Positions 11,683-22,907 of a stretch of 64,000 nt of DNA are shown here, in pieces. The DNA is from Vicia villosa (taxonomy: Eukaryota > Streptophyta > Magnoliopsida > Fabales > Fabaceae), in contig NC_081185.1 in NCBI RefSeq assembly GCF_029867415.1, forward strand, positions 83,578,679-83,642,678, in the 5' to 3' direction. Numbering within the stretch: the first letter of the stretch is position 1; every line of letters starts with the position of its first letter. The translations under genes and the position numbers were made by a program. The notes below the pieces were generated by a model. That model did no database searches and was not told where the DNA came from. It saw only the letters and a list, made by a program, of their open reading frames with translations.

Positions 11683-12710
11683 TCATTCATGCATAGGAGT
11701 TTCACGCACGAACTCCACAAAATGTTCATAGTTCTTTTCCTCTTCAGTCACATTACCAACTGCACAATCAGACATCAGAATCATGCCTGCATTAATGTCT
11801 TGATTTCCAGTAATATCAAAACTTGGAGGATCTGGCGGTTTTTCAATGGCTGGAACATTCACATCTTCACCCATATGCACTATATCCCCAGTAGCAGGAG
11901 GTTGATGAATGAGCTCTGCTGATTTCCTTGTTGTGAACTAAACGTATTGCCAAAAATATCCTCCATTCCTTTTTTACTAATGCTACTAGTTTTCTCCTTA
12001 ACTGCTACACCTCCACGTGCTGCTATTTGAAACTTTTTATTCTCTTGAGGTAACACGTGACGACATCTCCCACCACTCCCCATGATGGTCCCACCTTTCT
12101 TGCTATTAATGTGTTCTTTATTAGTGTCCCCATTAATTACCAAATCATTGATTGATTTGGTCAAATCTGGTGAGGGAATATTTCTTGAACCTCCATACGT
12201 AAATTTCTCCTTCCCATTATTAGTTTTCTCTCTCCTGCCGTTATTAGTGTCATTTTTATTCCCATGCACGTTTTGTGCATCACCATAGCCTTCGGTTACC
12301 TTTTCAGTATCAAGATTATTCTAAAAATTAATAGCATTGACTTTGCCATCTTTATTTTCCAAAACAAGAAAACGAGATCCAACTCCATTAATGCTCCCAT
12401 TAACGTTCTCCGGAGTAGGGGTTTTTCGGCCATCTGCAACTCGCTTGTTCGTCCTAGGCTTCTACACAATTTTCCACGGACCATTATCAAAAATCTTTGC
12501 TCCACTAGTTTCTCCATTCAAAAGCAGATCTTTATCTCCCATTCTCTTATTATTCATATCATCAGCGACGTTGCTCTCTTTTTCTTTATGCATGCAACCT
12601 TTTTTGTAGTGCCCGTATTTACCACACGAAATACACACATGATGGAGACCTTCGTATTCAATTTTGTAGTAGCTACCATTGATTTCAAACATGGCCAACA
12701 GATGGAGACA
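11683..12710 (-). pseudogene. LINE ORF1 (nucleic-acid-binding protein), C-terminal two thirds
   Basis: Minus-strand frames at 12698-12462, 12269-11880 and 11880-11683 together read as the C-terminal part of a plant LINE ORF1. The first contains NGSYYKIEYEGLHHVCISCG, a sequence typical just before the ORF1 zinc knuckle. The knuckle CISCGKYGHYKKGC follows at about 12640-12600. The rest is a charged, low-complexity Asn/Lys/Gly-rich tail. At least two frame breaks are present. The N-terminal part is cut off near 12710, where AT-rich sequence and a TA array begin. ORF2 starts about 30 bp after the ORF1 end, as usual for these elements. Confidence 0.7.
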
Positions 12711-12796
12711 CTTAATATGTCATTAAATAGACTAATTATTCTAAGGAATTTATTATGTCATATACAAATAACATAATAAATATAATGCTTAATAAG

Positions 12797-12904
<108 letters not shown>

Positions 12905-13039
12905 AGATCATGATACAAAAAGCATATACAAACAATACTGAGTGACTATTAGGGCTTACTTCAACAAGAATAAATTAGTAAGCTTATTAATATTCACATT
13001 GATCATGGAAGATAATTTGAGAACTTAAACTTCTCTAAT

Positions 13040-14815
13040 ATTTATAACTTTGCATGAATATCTCATGATTTTTTGGTTCCAATCATGCTTCAACAAAATT
13101 GTGTTCTTGAGCGAAAGAATCGTACTTTGCGAATGACTAGAGTTATGATTCATGCAAAAAATATTCCATTTCAATCTTGGTCTAAGGAAATGAATATTGC
13201 TTGTTATATTCAAATTTGAGTAACCATTCGACTATGTACCAAGGTAACTCATTATGAGCTATAGAGAAGAAGGAAGCTAAATGTTAAATAAATCCACGTG
13301 TTTGGCAGCACTTGCTATATCTTTGAGGATATAGAGCAAAGACAAAAGCTAGATTCTAAGAGTGGTGAATGTATCTTCTTGGGGTATTCCATAAATATTA
13401 GAGCTTACTATATGTTTAATAATAGAAAAAAATCCGTGATTGAATCCATAAATATCATTGTTAGTGATATCCAATCTGAAGTGATCATTCACGGAGAAGA
13501 AGGTTGCCATTCAAGAGCAACATGTAATACCAAATGTTCCAGGAAATATTACTACCATCCTTCTGCCAAAATTAGATAATAACTTATAAAATTATGAAGT
13601 TATTCCTCAAGAAAAGAGATTATCAACCCAAGGATATAGAAGAATCACCGCATTGAAAATATAACTGGAGATCGAAATAAAGGAGTAACAACTAGACCCA
13701 AAGAACTTGTCTATTATAGATAAGTTATAGCTAATATATGTTTTATCTCCAAAAGTGATCCCAAAAATGTGAAAGAACCTCTCAATGATGAATACTAGAT
13801 CAACTCTATGCAAGAGAAGCTTGCTCAATTAGAAATGAATTAGGTTTTTGAACTAGTTCCTAGACCTAACTCTGCCAACATCATTCACACTAAGTGGATT
13901 TACAAGAACAATCCTGATGAGAATGGGTATGTTACAAGAAACAAAGTACACATTGTAGATCAAGGTTATATGAAAATATAAGGAGTTTACTTTGATGAAA
14001 ACTTTTTTCTAGTTGCCCATCTAGAAGCCACCAGATTTTTACTTTGAGTATCTTATCTTCAGAAGTTCAAATTTTACCAAATGGATGTGAATAATGTCTT
14101 CCTCGATGGGTACAAGAATGCGGAAGTTTTGTTGAACAACTAACAAGGTTCAGTGATCTATTCCTTTTAAATCATGTCTGCAAACTTAAGAAATCTCTTT
14201 ACAGTTTGAAACAAGCTCCTATAGCTTGGTATGAGAGACTCATTAAATTTCTCATGCAAGATGCTAAAACATTTTTTCAACAAATGTAATCTGAATTCGA
14301 GTTGAGCTAGGTTGGTGAACTCACATACTTTACTGGAATTCAAGTGGAGAAAATGAAGAATGATATCTTTATATCCCAGAGAAAGTGTACTAGAAATACA
14401 ATGAATAAATTTGGGTAGGAGAATGCTAGGAATAAACGTACCCCTATGGCCATTCATGTCAAGCTCACTAAAGATGAAAAAGGAGTGATCGTTGATTAAA
14501 GCCTCTATAGGAGTATGATTGGTAGTTTATTGTATCTAAGTGCCAAAGGTCGTGATATCACAGTCTATATTATTTTTTGTGATTTCTATCAAGCCAATCC
14601 TAAAATGAGTTATCTTACTCAATTTAAGAGAACCATCATGTACATAAATGAAATATTTGACTATGGATTTCTGTACTCTTTTGACACCAACTCCTTTCAG
14701 GTGGACTATTGTGATGCAGATTGGGCTAGTAATGCTAAGAATAAAAAAAGATCCTCCGGCAGATCTTTCTTTCTATGGAACAAGCTAATATATTGGTTTA
14801 GCAAAAATTAGAATT
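13040..14815 (+). pseudogene. Copia-3 remnant: integrase C-terminus, RT and RNase H
   Basis: Plus-strand reading, with many stops and frame changes, gives copia pol in order. The integrase segment is at 13090-13200 (VLERKNRTLRMTRVMI); its C-terminal GECIFLGYS motif is at 13360-13390. The RT entry motif HTKWIYKNNPDENG is at about 13885-13925. SLKQAPIAWYERL at 14200-14240 is the usual LKQAPRAWY region. RNase H starts with MIGSLLYLSA at 14515, with DYCDADWASN at 14704. The first half of integrase, protease and gag are not present. Decay is heavy, so this is an old copy. Confidence 0.8.
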
Positions 14816-15286
14816 GTGTCTCTTTGTCCACTGCAAAGTCAAGATACAATATGCATGGAGCAAGTGCATTCAACTCTCGTGGATGAAACAAATGTTGAAA
14901 GAGTATGATGTGACATAAGATGTCCGAACATTATATTGTGTCTTACATGAGTCTTATCAATATTTCCAAAATACATGTTCAACACATTCAAACCAAAAAC
15001 ATAGACATTCAACATCACTTGATTAGAGAATTTGTAGAAGAAAAGATAATCTCTCTTCAACTTGTTAGCACTGACAAACAACTAAACTTAGATCATCCAT
15101 TAGGTTGTGTGTGATTGACATATAAGAATTAAAGTATCGGTGATTGAAACACTATTGTGCCTAATATATTTCAAATCAACCTACTTGTACCAAGAGAGAT
15201 GTTGCTTGTTTTTTACAGCCCAACATTTTCCTTTTCTCTTGAAGCTCATTTTCTATTATGCACTTCATTCCTCTCTATAACCAAGA
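14816..15286 (+). other. Copia-3 region between RNase H and env-like ORF
   Basis: The first 60 bp still look like the end of RNase H (a Ser-Leu-Ser-Thr-Ala-Lys-like stretch with stops). After that no protein is recognised. A tract of the type TTTTTTACAG at 15211-15220 could be a splice acceptor remnant ahead of the downstream ORF, but this is a guess. Confidence 0.4.
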
Positions 15287-17170
15287 TTGGAACCATACAA
15301 GCCACTAATACTCCTTTCCTCTCAAAAGCCTAAAGATTTCAAGCGTAAGAAGATGAAAAAGGTTGATGATCATGCTTCTCTCTATATGTTCGACTTCGAC
15401 CTCACTGGTGTATGGACTGCTATTATCGAAATCACTGTGGCAACCCCGGAAATTGAAGAGTCTGTTTGTCCTCAAGCGAAAGTCAACACCAAGAGCCATC
15501 ATACTGATGTTCCTCTAGAAATTATTTCCATCAGTGTTGTTCATCCTAACAAAATCAAGGTAAACATTCTGAACCCATTGTTCCTAAAAGTGTTCTCGTA
15601 GTCAAAGTTATGATCCCTAATGCTGAGATATGCAAAGTCATAAATCATGATTGTGACAATGTTAACCAAACCATTTAAACCGTATATGCATATGATGACC
15701 CTCGTAGTGATAATTTTACTGAAAAGCTTCTTAATGATTAAACATGTTTGGGTAAAGCTCTGCATGAGGCCGCCATTAAGGTCGACCTTACAAGTGACTT
15801 TGAAAATGTTGTTTAATATATAAGTAAGAATGCGTATAATGTTGTAAGTGATGATGGGAGTTCATGTGATAGTGATGAAAAAGCAAGTCAATACGATGGC
15901 GTAGATGTTATTAAGAATATCAATAACTATGAGGAGGAAAATCCTAAAACAGAGCAAAGTGTTTCTGAAGAAATTGTTGATGACGAAAGTGCTGAAAGCA
16001 GTGAGGAAGAAGAGTAAGAAGATAACCTAGAGTCCAACGAAGTTGCTTATGATAATTCTAGCGAGGATGTCAGGGACATTGTAGGTGCCATTGAGCCGAA
16101 TAATGGGACTGTGAGTAAATAAGTTACTACTTATGTTAATGACAATGTTTAAATTATTATGGAAGTTGAAAAGATTGTCGTTGAAGTTGACTAGAATGAC
16201 GGTGAGAATAATGTCAATAATCATGCTGAAGGTATTGTTGAATCTTGGGAAATTGTAAGTGAAGATGACCAAGACAATGTTAATCGAGATGCCAATGACA
16301 AAGACAATTTCATTGATGAAATATATGGAGTTAGTGAGGAAGATAACAATGTTGTCGAAGGATATTTCATTGGGCAAAGGACTCCCAAAAAGTCTAAGAA
16401 GTCAATTGAAAAGGATGTGCCAAGTGCCAACTCTTCAATCCAAAAGCAAAATCAAGAAATCTGATGCAACAAAAAAGAAAGTTATGGCAATAGAAGAAGT
16501 GAAGCTCTAAGAAAAAATATGATGTTTTGATTCAGAAAAAAAATAAAAAAGAAGTCTACACAGAAAAAGAAGAAATTTACTGCAAAGAGGAACACAAATA
16601 TCAGAAAGAAAATCGTGGTTGTTAAAACAAAGAAGATCCATATTTGCTATGAGAAGCTGATTATTGAAGATAATGTTGATGATGCTTTGGAAGACATATA
16701 AAAAGAACCTACTGCAAAGAGAATGATGAAGGTTGGTGGTGGAAAGAAACTACATTAGAACATTCATGTTGTTCCTTTGGATAACGTCTCCTTTCACTCT
16801 GAAGAGTGTTGCAAAAAATGATATATGTGTTTCTCCAAAGAATATCCCTTGAATGAGAAATCTTTTAGGAGGCTAAAAAGTGAAACAAAATCATGGAACT
16901 TTTCAACGTTGCTTAATTTATGAAAATGGTGAGGAACATTGGTCCTTTTCATCTGAAGTTTGTCAAGGATTTTATTATTAACCTACCGAAAGGGTTTAAT
17001 ATTGCTGGAAGCTATGAGTATAGGAAGGTGCATGTAAGAGGACATTACTTCGGGTTATCTCCTACAATCATGAATGAATATATTGGAAGAGGGAGACTGG
17101 TTACTACTAATCGATTGACACTCTTCCAATCGATTGGAACGATTCATAAATATTACTTAAGCGAATAGTA
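15287..17170 (+). pseudogene. Copia-3 env-like ORF, heavily broken
   Basis: Plus-strand frames from 15287 to 17168 read, with stops, as one decayed protein. A short N-terminal part (KKMKKVDDHASLYMFDFDL) is followed by a long acidic stretch rich in Asp, Glu, Asn and Val (15830-16350), then a very basic Lys-rich stretch (16430-16640). A C-terminal segment at 16920-17110 contains FIINLPKGFNIAGSYEYRKV then HVRGHYFGLSPTIMNEYIG. That last segment resembles the 'envelope-like' proteins annotated downstream of pol in legume and cucurbit copia elements. I see no signal peptide or fusion peptide, so no envelope function is claimed. Confidence 0.5.
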
Positions 17171-18668
17171 CGCGTCTTAATGATGAGTAACAACTAAATA
17201 TTTTACTCTTCCATTTTTAACTTGTTAATTGATTAATTTAGCTAACCAATCAACTGGTGCATAATGCCAATCGATTGGCAAGTCACAAATGACATTATAA
17301 CTTTTTTCGTTTTTGTGACAACCTCTGGCCTATATTTAGAGGTCCCATTCCACTATTTTTTATATCCATAAATTTGGTTTCATTTCTCACTTCTCACTCT
17401 CTTTCTATAAAAATTATTTTTGTTTACTTTCTCTCACTCAAAGTTTAGCCGAAGTATTTTTTGGAGAAACTCCTTTTATGAATGAGGAAATTGAAATTCT
17501 GGAAGAGTAGCTTTGTAAGTTCACCAAGGAAGTATTATCCTTATCTTGGTTGAACATTTTATCCACTTAGGGATAGTTTGTTTTGGTTCAAAGCTATGCC
17601 CGTAAAAAACTTTAGTTTGAGGATTTGTTTGATCAAATCTCCGTTTAGGTTTGAGATCATCCTGCTGTTAAAATCTCTTAGGTTCTTGGTTAGGCTGTGG
17701 TAAAACAAATATTTGGTTCAAGCATTGCCCTGTATTAAAAGTTTGGTATGGTTCGAGATAAGCCCGTGATAAAATCTTCCAAGTTCTTGGTTAGCCTGTG
17801 ATAAAATCAAGATTAGGTTCATGAGCAAAGCCTGATATTAAAAGCTCTACAAGGTTCAAGATTAGCCAGTGGTAAAATCATTGCTTAGAAGCTTGGAGAC
17901 TAATAGCTCCAAGATTCTTATGGAAAGAAGACTAACCGCTTCAATTCATCGCTTAGAAGAAAGACTCGCCGCTTCACTCCTCAGTTTATTGTTTGGTTGA
18001 AAGTTAGCCATAAACTTTTTTTTGTGTATAAGGGGGTTCATGAGTATTATCTATTAAAAGCTCTCAAGTTTAATAGATACTCTCAAGATCAATTATGGGG
18101 AACATGACTAAGTCGTTTTTTTTTTTTACTAAACTTGTATAATTTCTGGTGTTCTTCTCTTTCTCTTAAACTCTTTATTTCCATATTTTATCTTTTGCAA
18201 TTTTATTCTCTGTTGCTTAGTTACAAACATTTTATAAAAAAGTTTTCAAACACTATTTTCAACCCCATATTCTTTTTTATGCTATCTTTTTTAAGTTCTT
18301 TTTTATGCTATCTTTTTTAAGTTAGAAGGATGGATTATTTAGTTGTAATTATGATTATCACGTCACATATAATTGTAATCTTGTAAACACTTGAGAGAGT
18401 GTTTTAGTGAAAGTGAAAGCGGTTTTAGATTCAATGGGAGCCTAAATCAAAATTTACGAGTAGTATTTAAAAAAGACAGGACTAAAATAATTTCGATGAA
18501 ACCGTTGTGTACTATTGACTAGTAATTAGTAAATTTCTTTTCATTTGATTGACACCCTCCAGATATAAGTGACATTGTATTGAACCGAGTTATAATTACA
18601 TATGTTATTTCTTTTTCTTATTTGTTATTTGCATTTTTGTTTATCATATTATCTCACAAATTATTTTA
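17171..18668. other. Probable remains of the copia-3 3' end and LTR; no gene
   Basis: No coding sequence is seen. From 17610 to 17890 a motif of the type GTGATAAAATC with GGTTAGCC recurs about five times at roughly 60-bp spacing. A 26-bp direct duplication (TTTTTTATGCTATC...) sits at 18267-18320. The stretch is consistent with an LTR of the old copia element but its ends were not identified. Confidence 0.4.
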
Positions 18669-18858
18669 GAGAAATGCTAAGAACACTCTCTTTTCAACAC
18701 TCTCTCAAACACTCACATTCTTATTGGTTGAAATATGTGTGGGTCCTACCACTTTATGTGGGACCTATTTTTAAAGTGAGTGACCCACATATGTTTCAAC
18801 CAATGAGAAAGTAAGTGTTTGAGAGAGTGTTAAAAAGAGAATGTTGCTAGCATTTCTC
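18669..18858. mobile_element. Hairpin MITE, 190 bp
   Basis: It begins GAGAAATGCTAAGAACACTC and ends with CTAGCATTTCTC. The two halves are near-complete inverted copies, including ACACTCTCTCAAACACT against its complement, and the strands also pair around the GTGGGTCC/GGGACC core. The whole unit can fold into one long hairpin. No clear target duplication was fixed. The superfamily is uncertain. The sequence type is familiar to me as a common legume repeat. Confidence 0.75.
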
Positions 18859-19429
18859 GTTATCTTAATATTGTGTTTGACATCTTATTAGCAATCTATC
18901 TAACGAAATTTCAGTTATAGTAATATTATCAGACACATCTTCTCAACATTGTGTTTACACACTACGCCAAATTTAATTTTTAACAGCACCCCTACTAAAG
19001 CGCTTCTAGTAAAAAGCGCTCTTATAGGTTGCACTAAAAACAAAATAAAAAAACACGCTAAAAAAGCGCTCTTAAAGGGGGGGGGGTATGAGAGCGCTTC
19101 TGAAAAGCGCTGTGGTAGGGGGGGTGTATGAGAGCGCTTTTGAAAAGCGCTTTGGTAAGGGGGGGGGGTATGAGAGCGCTTTTGAAAAGCGCTTTGGTAA
19201 GGGGGGGGGGGGGTATGAGAGCGCTTTTCAAAGCGCTGCTATAGGGGGGTTTAATGAGAGCGCTTTTTGCTAAAAAGCGCTGGTATAGACCAGGCTATGA
19301 GAGCGCTTTTCAGAAGCGCTTTAGTAGCCTTTATTAGTAAAAATTAAAAACAAAAACACGCTTTCACTTTCTCACTTTCTCTCTTTCGTTTTCTTATTAC
19401 TGTTTCTCACTTTCAGTACTGCAACCGAA

Positions 19430-19565
19430 AAACCCTCCGTCGTCGCCAGCCACAGCCACCACCGTTCGTCCCTCCGTCGCCAGCCACCACCGTTCGTCCC
19501 TCCGTCGCCAGCCACCACGTTCGTCCCTCCGTCGCCAGCCACCACCGTCGTTCTCTCCTCCGTCT
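19430..19565. repeat. Minisatellite inside the CACTA core
   Basis: Four imperfect copies of a unit of about 30 bp containing CCCTCCGTCGCCAGCCACCA. It ends close to a GCAAGGTAAT sequence that looks like a splice donor. A minus-strand reading frame through it is Gly/Trp/Thr-rich and is judged an artefact. Confidence 0.7.
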
Positions 19566-20560
19566 GACTGTGCAAGGTAATATGATTTATGGGTTTAGTT
19601 TTAAGGGTTTCAACTAAGGGTTGCACTGCAATTTGAGAATGAAGTGGAAATTTTGAAGATTCTTTTCCTCTCAACGGCGGTTTATTAGGTTATTTTTCAT
19701 TAGTTTGATTTGTATCTGTTTTTGTACAGCCATTACGAACCTCAATTAGTTGTTAAGTTTGCCTGTACATTGACTTGTTTGGCAATGCTTTAGAAAAAGA
19801 ACTTCTGCCTATAGATTGTTCTGTCTTTGCCGACTTAACCGGTCGATGGCATTTTTTTCTCCATCCATATTGGTGATGATGACATTGCTGATTTCTCTTG
19901 GGTTTGCATGGTTTAGTTCTGATTACTTTTTAGGGGCTTATTTTTTCATAAAATTTCTATAGATGAGTTTTTTATTTTTCCCATGTTTAGTTCTAATTAT
20001 TTTTTCTTAGCATTATTTGGTAAAGATTTTGATTATAACTTATAAGTCACTTTCAATGTTAAATAGGCTGATTCAAATAACATCAGGATTCTGTCTGGAA
20101 TTTTTATTTTTGCAGAATACCACAATGCAGAAGTTGTGCTTTTATGTGGTGATTAATGTATGAGTTCATATTGATGTCTCTACTTTATTGCAACTTGGTT
20201 TATGGAATTCTACAAGTTTTGAAATGGATTGAACTATATTAAAACATGCTCATATATTAAATTGACTTTAAGAGATAAGAAGGAAATATCTATATTTATT
20301 TCTGAAATGAAATGAGATGGGAAACATTCACATGCGCTATAGAACTTGTTTTGAACCCAATTTCTCATGGTACAATGTGACTTCTTGCATCTTGTTTCAT
20401 TTTTGGTTTGAAAATTGTGTTTGTTTGTGAGTTTACTTGAATTTGAATGAATTTGACATAATGATACAATGCTGATTTTTTTAAGCTATGGATTATGACC
20501 TAATTTTTATATTCTTCAATTAAGTTTTTTATTTTATATTTTTTAGGAATATCTTTGCTA

Positions 20561-20790
20561 GATAGGGGTTACTTGTGAAGAGTGAAAGTTTGATCTCATT
20601 CAAGAAGTTGCTTTCTACTATACAGGTAATTAATTGCTTTCCATTGACACAATTTCTAGTGTTGTCAATGTTATAGATTTGTGACTTATTCTTTTTGTAT
20701 TGATAGGGGTTACTTGTGAAGAGTGAAAGTTTGATCTCATTCAAGAATCTTACATTGTGTGGGTCTACAAGTTGCTTACTACTATACAGG
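20561..20790. repeat. Direct duplication inside the CACTA core
   Basis: GATAGGGGTTACTTGTGAAG at 20561 recurs at 20702, with about 46 bp of identity and then a shared end CTACTATACAGGTAAT. The second copy contains about 24 bp more (around 20749-20772). Both end in a donor-like CAGGTAAT. Confidence 0.8.
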
Positions 20791-21314
20791 TAATATATTG
20801 TTCTCTCTCGCCAAAGTAATATGTTGAGTTTTATTGCTTCTGATTCATTCCGTAATATGTTGCGTTTTATTGCTTCTGATTCATTGCGTTTTATTGACAG
20901 AAACGCATTATACCGTTCTGTTCCTAAATAATTAGTTGTTTTTGTTTAGCTATCAGAGCGCTTTTTCTGGAAAAAGCGCTCTTAAAGCCTACCCTATAAG
21001 AGCGCTTTTACAAAAGCGCTTTAGTATGTTGTTTTTTTTTGAATTTTTTCTCTCACAGGTGGGCCTATCACAGCGCTTTTCTGGAAAAAGCGCACTTAAA
21101 GGGGGGCCTACCAGAGCGCTTTTTCCTGAAAAGCGCTCTTAAAGGGGGGCCTACAAGAGCGCTTTTTCCAGAAAAACGCTCTTATAGGGGGGCCTACCAG
21201 AGCGCTTTTAAAAGCGCTTTCGTAGCCTATGCCAGCGCTGGCTTTGGCAGCGCTTTAAAGCGCTGTTAAAGGCCAAAAAAAGCGCTGTAAAAGCCCTTCC
21301 TCGTTGTAGTGACA

Positions 21315-22648
21315 CCTTAATCGATCACAATATCACATCCAAATTAAATTCCTAATTACTACAAAATCTTACACAGTCCTCGTAACTACATTGAGATTAA
21401 ATGCAATTGAGACAAAAACAGTTCCATATCAAACAAAACAGCTTTAGATACCACCAAACTTATCCAATAAAAAATTCTTTCAAAGATGGCTTCAAACACT
21501 TTGTAGAGACCTTAATACCTAAGCATGGAGTCAATGTCAAAATCTAGTATCCCACTAAGACAAATACTAAAAATATTAAGACATAAACAACAATATTTTT
21601 CAAACATACATTTTATTTTCTTGCTAATCCTCTTTTGTCCTAGCATAATCTATCCTATATTTACTCAATTAGTGGGTCCCTATCCTACTCTACCCTAAAA
21701 CAATATATACATGAGCAAAGAAAAGTAACAATATGAAGTTTGACTGATTTGTTCACATGGTGGCGCGTGAATTATAAAGAAAAAAAATATTTCCATGCAA
21801 AAAGAAATTGAAGAGTGGGGAAGGGAACAGACGAGACCAAGAAAAGGTTCACTTGGTCGGGACACACTAAAAGCATAAATAGACCACCTTTATTTATTTC
21901 ATTCCAATTTTAATAAACATTAAAATTTATCAACCACATTCTTTACCTTAATTATTCATTCAATCAACAACTAATGTTGTATTATTTTATAGTAGAATCA
22001 TAATTAAAGTTTCTGTTAGGTCGTTCTACCTCAAATTGCTGAATGAATGCATATTCACTGCTGCCTCCAAGATCGTAATTAAGGGCATGCAAGAAAAATT
22101 ACTTATTATATTAGTTATAAAATTTGACATATTCACTGATAGATCACGACAAAATAAAACTCTATATAATTTATCATAAAAAACATGTTTTTAAAAACTT
22201 AAAACGGCTTTAATTATTGATGTACGCATTCACGCATTCGATGCGTGGCCATTCAGTTGCAATATGATGATTTAAAAAATAATATTTTTTAATTATAATT
22301 TAAAATTTAAATTTAAACGGTTTAATATTGATCGGGAATGCTTGCATAGAATATAGGTTGGTCAGCATACACAAACCCTATCTTTTCTTTTCTTTTTTCC
22401 TCTCTTATTAAAATATAACATGACATATCAAACTCAATACTTAGCTTTTATTTTTCATGCACAAGGATGGAGAGAGAGAGAAGCACTATAACAATCTCTT
22501 TTTCTAAGTTCTTACAAGGCATCAAAAAAGAAGCTTATAGGTTAAGAAACATCACCTTCTCAAAATCCTGAAAAGCAATAAAACAAAAAGAGATATATAG
22601 GGAAATGGGAGGGAAAACAATAATGAAACAATAAACAAAAACAAAATT
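21315..22648. other. Intergenic, upstream region of the Dof gene; no gene seen
   Basis: AT-rich single-copy-looking sequence. A GGAGAGAGAGAGAAG tract lies at 22468-22482. No reading frame or repeat boundary was recognised. Confidence 0.6.
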
Positions 22649-22662
22649 TTATATATATACTC
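22648..22662 (+). promoter_or_regulatory. Candidate TATA region of the Dof gene
   Basis: TTTATATATATACT lies about 255 bp before the start codon. It is followed by a CT-rich leader (22715-22770), common in plant 5' UTRs. The transcription start cannot be seen from sequence alone. Confidence 0.4.
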
Positions 22663-22907
22663 AAAAGCATCTTCCTTTATTTTTAGGTTCTCATCACCAC
22701 CACCTTAACCCTTTGATCCCTCTCTTCTTTCTTTCTTTCTTGCTTTCTCTCTTTTTCTTTCTCTCTTCTATCTTCATCTCAACCACAAACAAAAAACAAA
22801 CACTATCTCTCTTTAACTTGTTCATGTGATTCTCTTCACTATTCTCTCTATCCCTTAAAACTCATCTACCTTTACAAAAGAGAAAGCTAGCTCCAAGAAG
22901 AATAACC

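Larger units (their letters stand above)
18960..21311. mobile_element. Non-autonomous CACTA (En/Spm-type) element with AGCGCT subterminal repeats
   Basis: It starts CACTACGCC at 18960 and ends GTTGTAGTG at 21311, and is flanked by the same 3 bp, ACA, at 18957-18959 and 21312-21314. Both ends are filled with AGCGCTTTT and AAAAGCGCT units in both orientations (18995-19325 and 20950-21290), the usual position for transposase-binding subterminal repeats. No transposase is encoded. The 1.6-kb core (19330-20940) holds a GTCCCTCCGTCGCCAGCC minisatellite, several exon/intron-like borders and a duplicated segment. It depends on a CACTA transposase elsewhere for movement. Confidence 0.9.

Noticed and set aside
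15287..17170. A true envelope gene making copia-3 a retrovirus
   Set aside because: No signal peptide, cleavage site, fusion peptide or anchor is visible. The resemblance is to plant env-like ORFs of unknown role, and the frame is broken many times.
19372..19674. 100-codon minus-strand frame in the CACTA core
   Set aside because: It consists of Gly, Trp, Thr and Val translated from a minisatellite. No domain.
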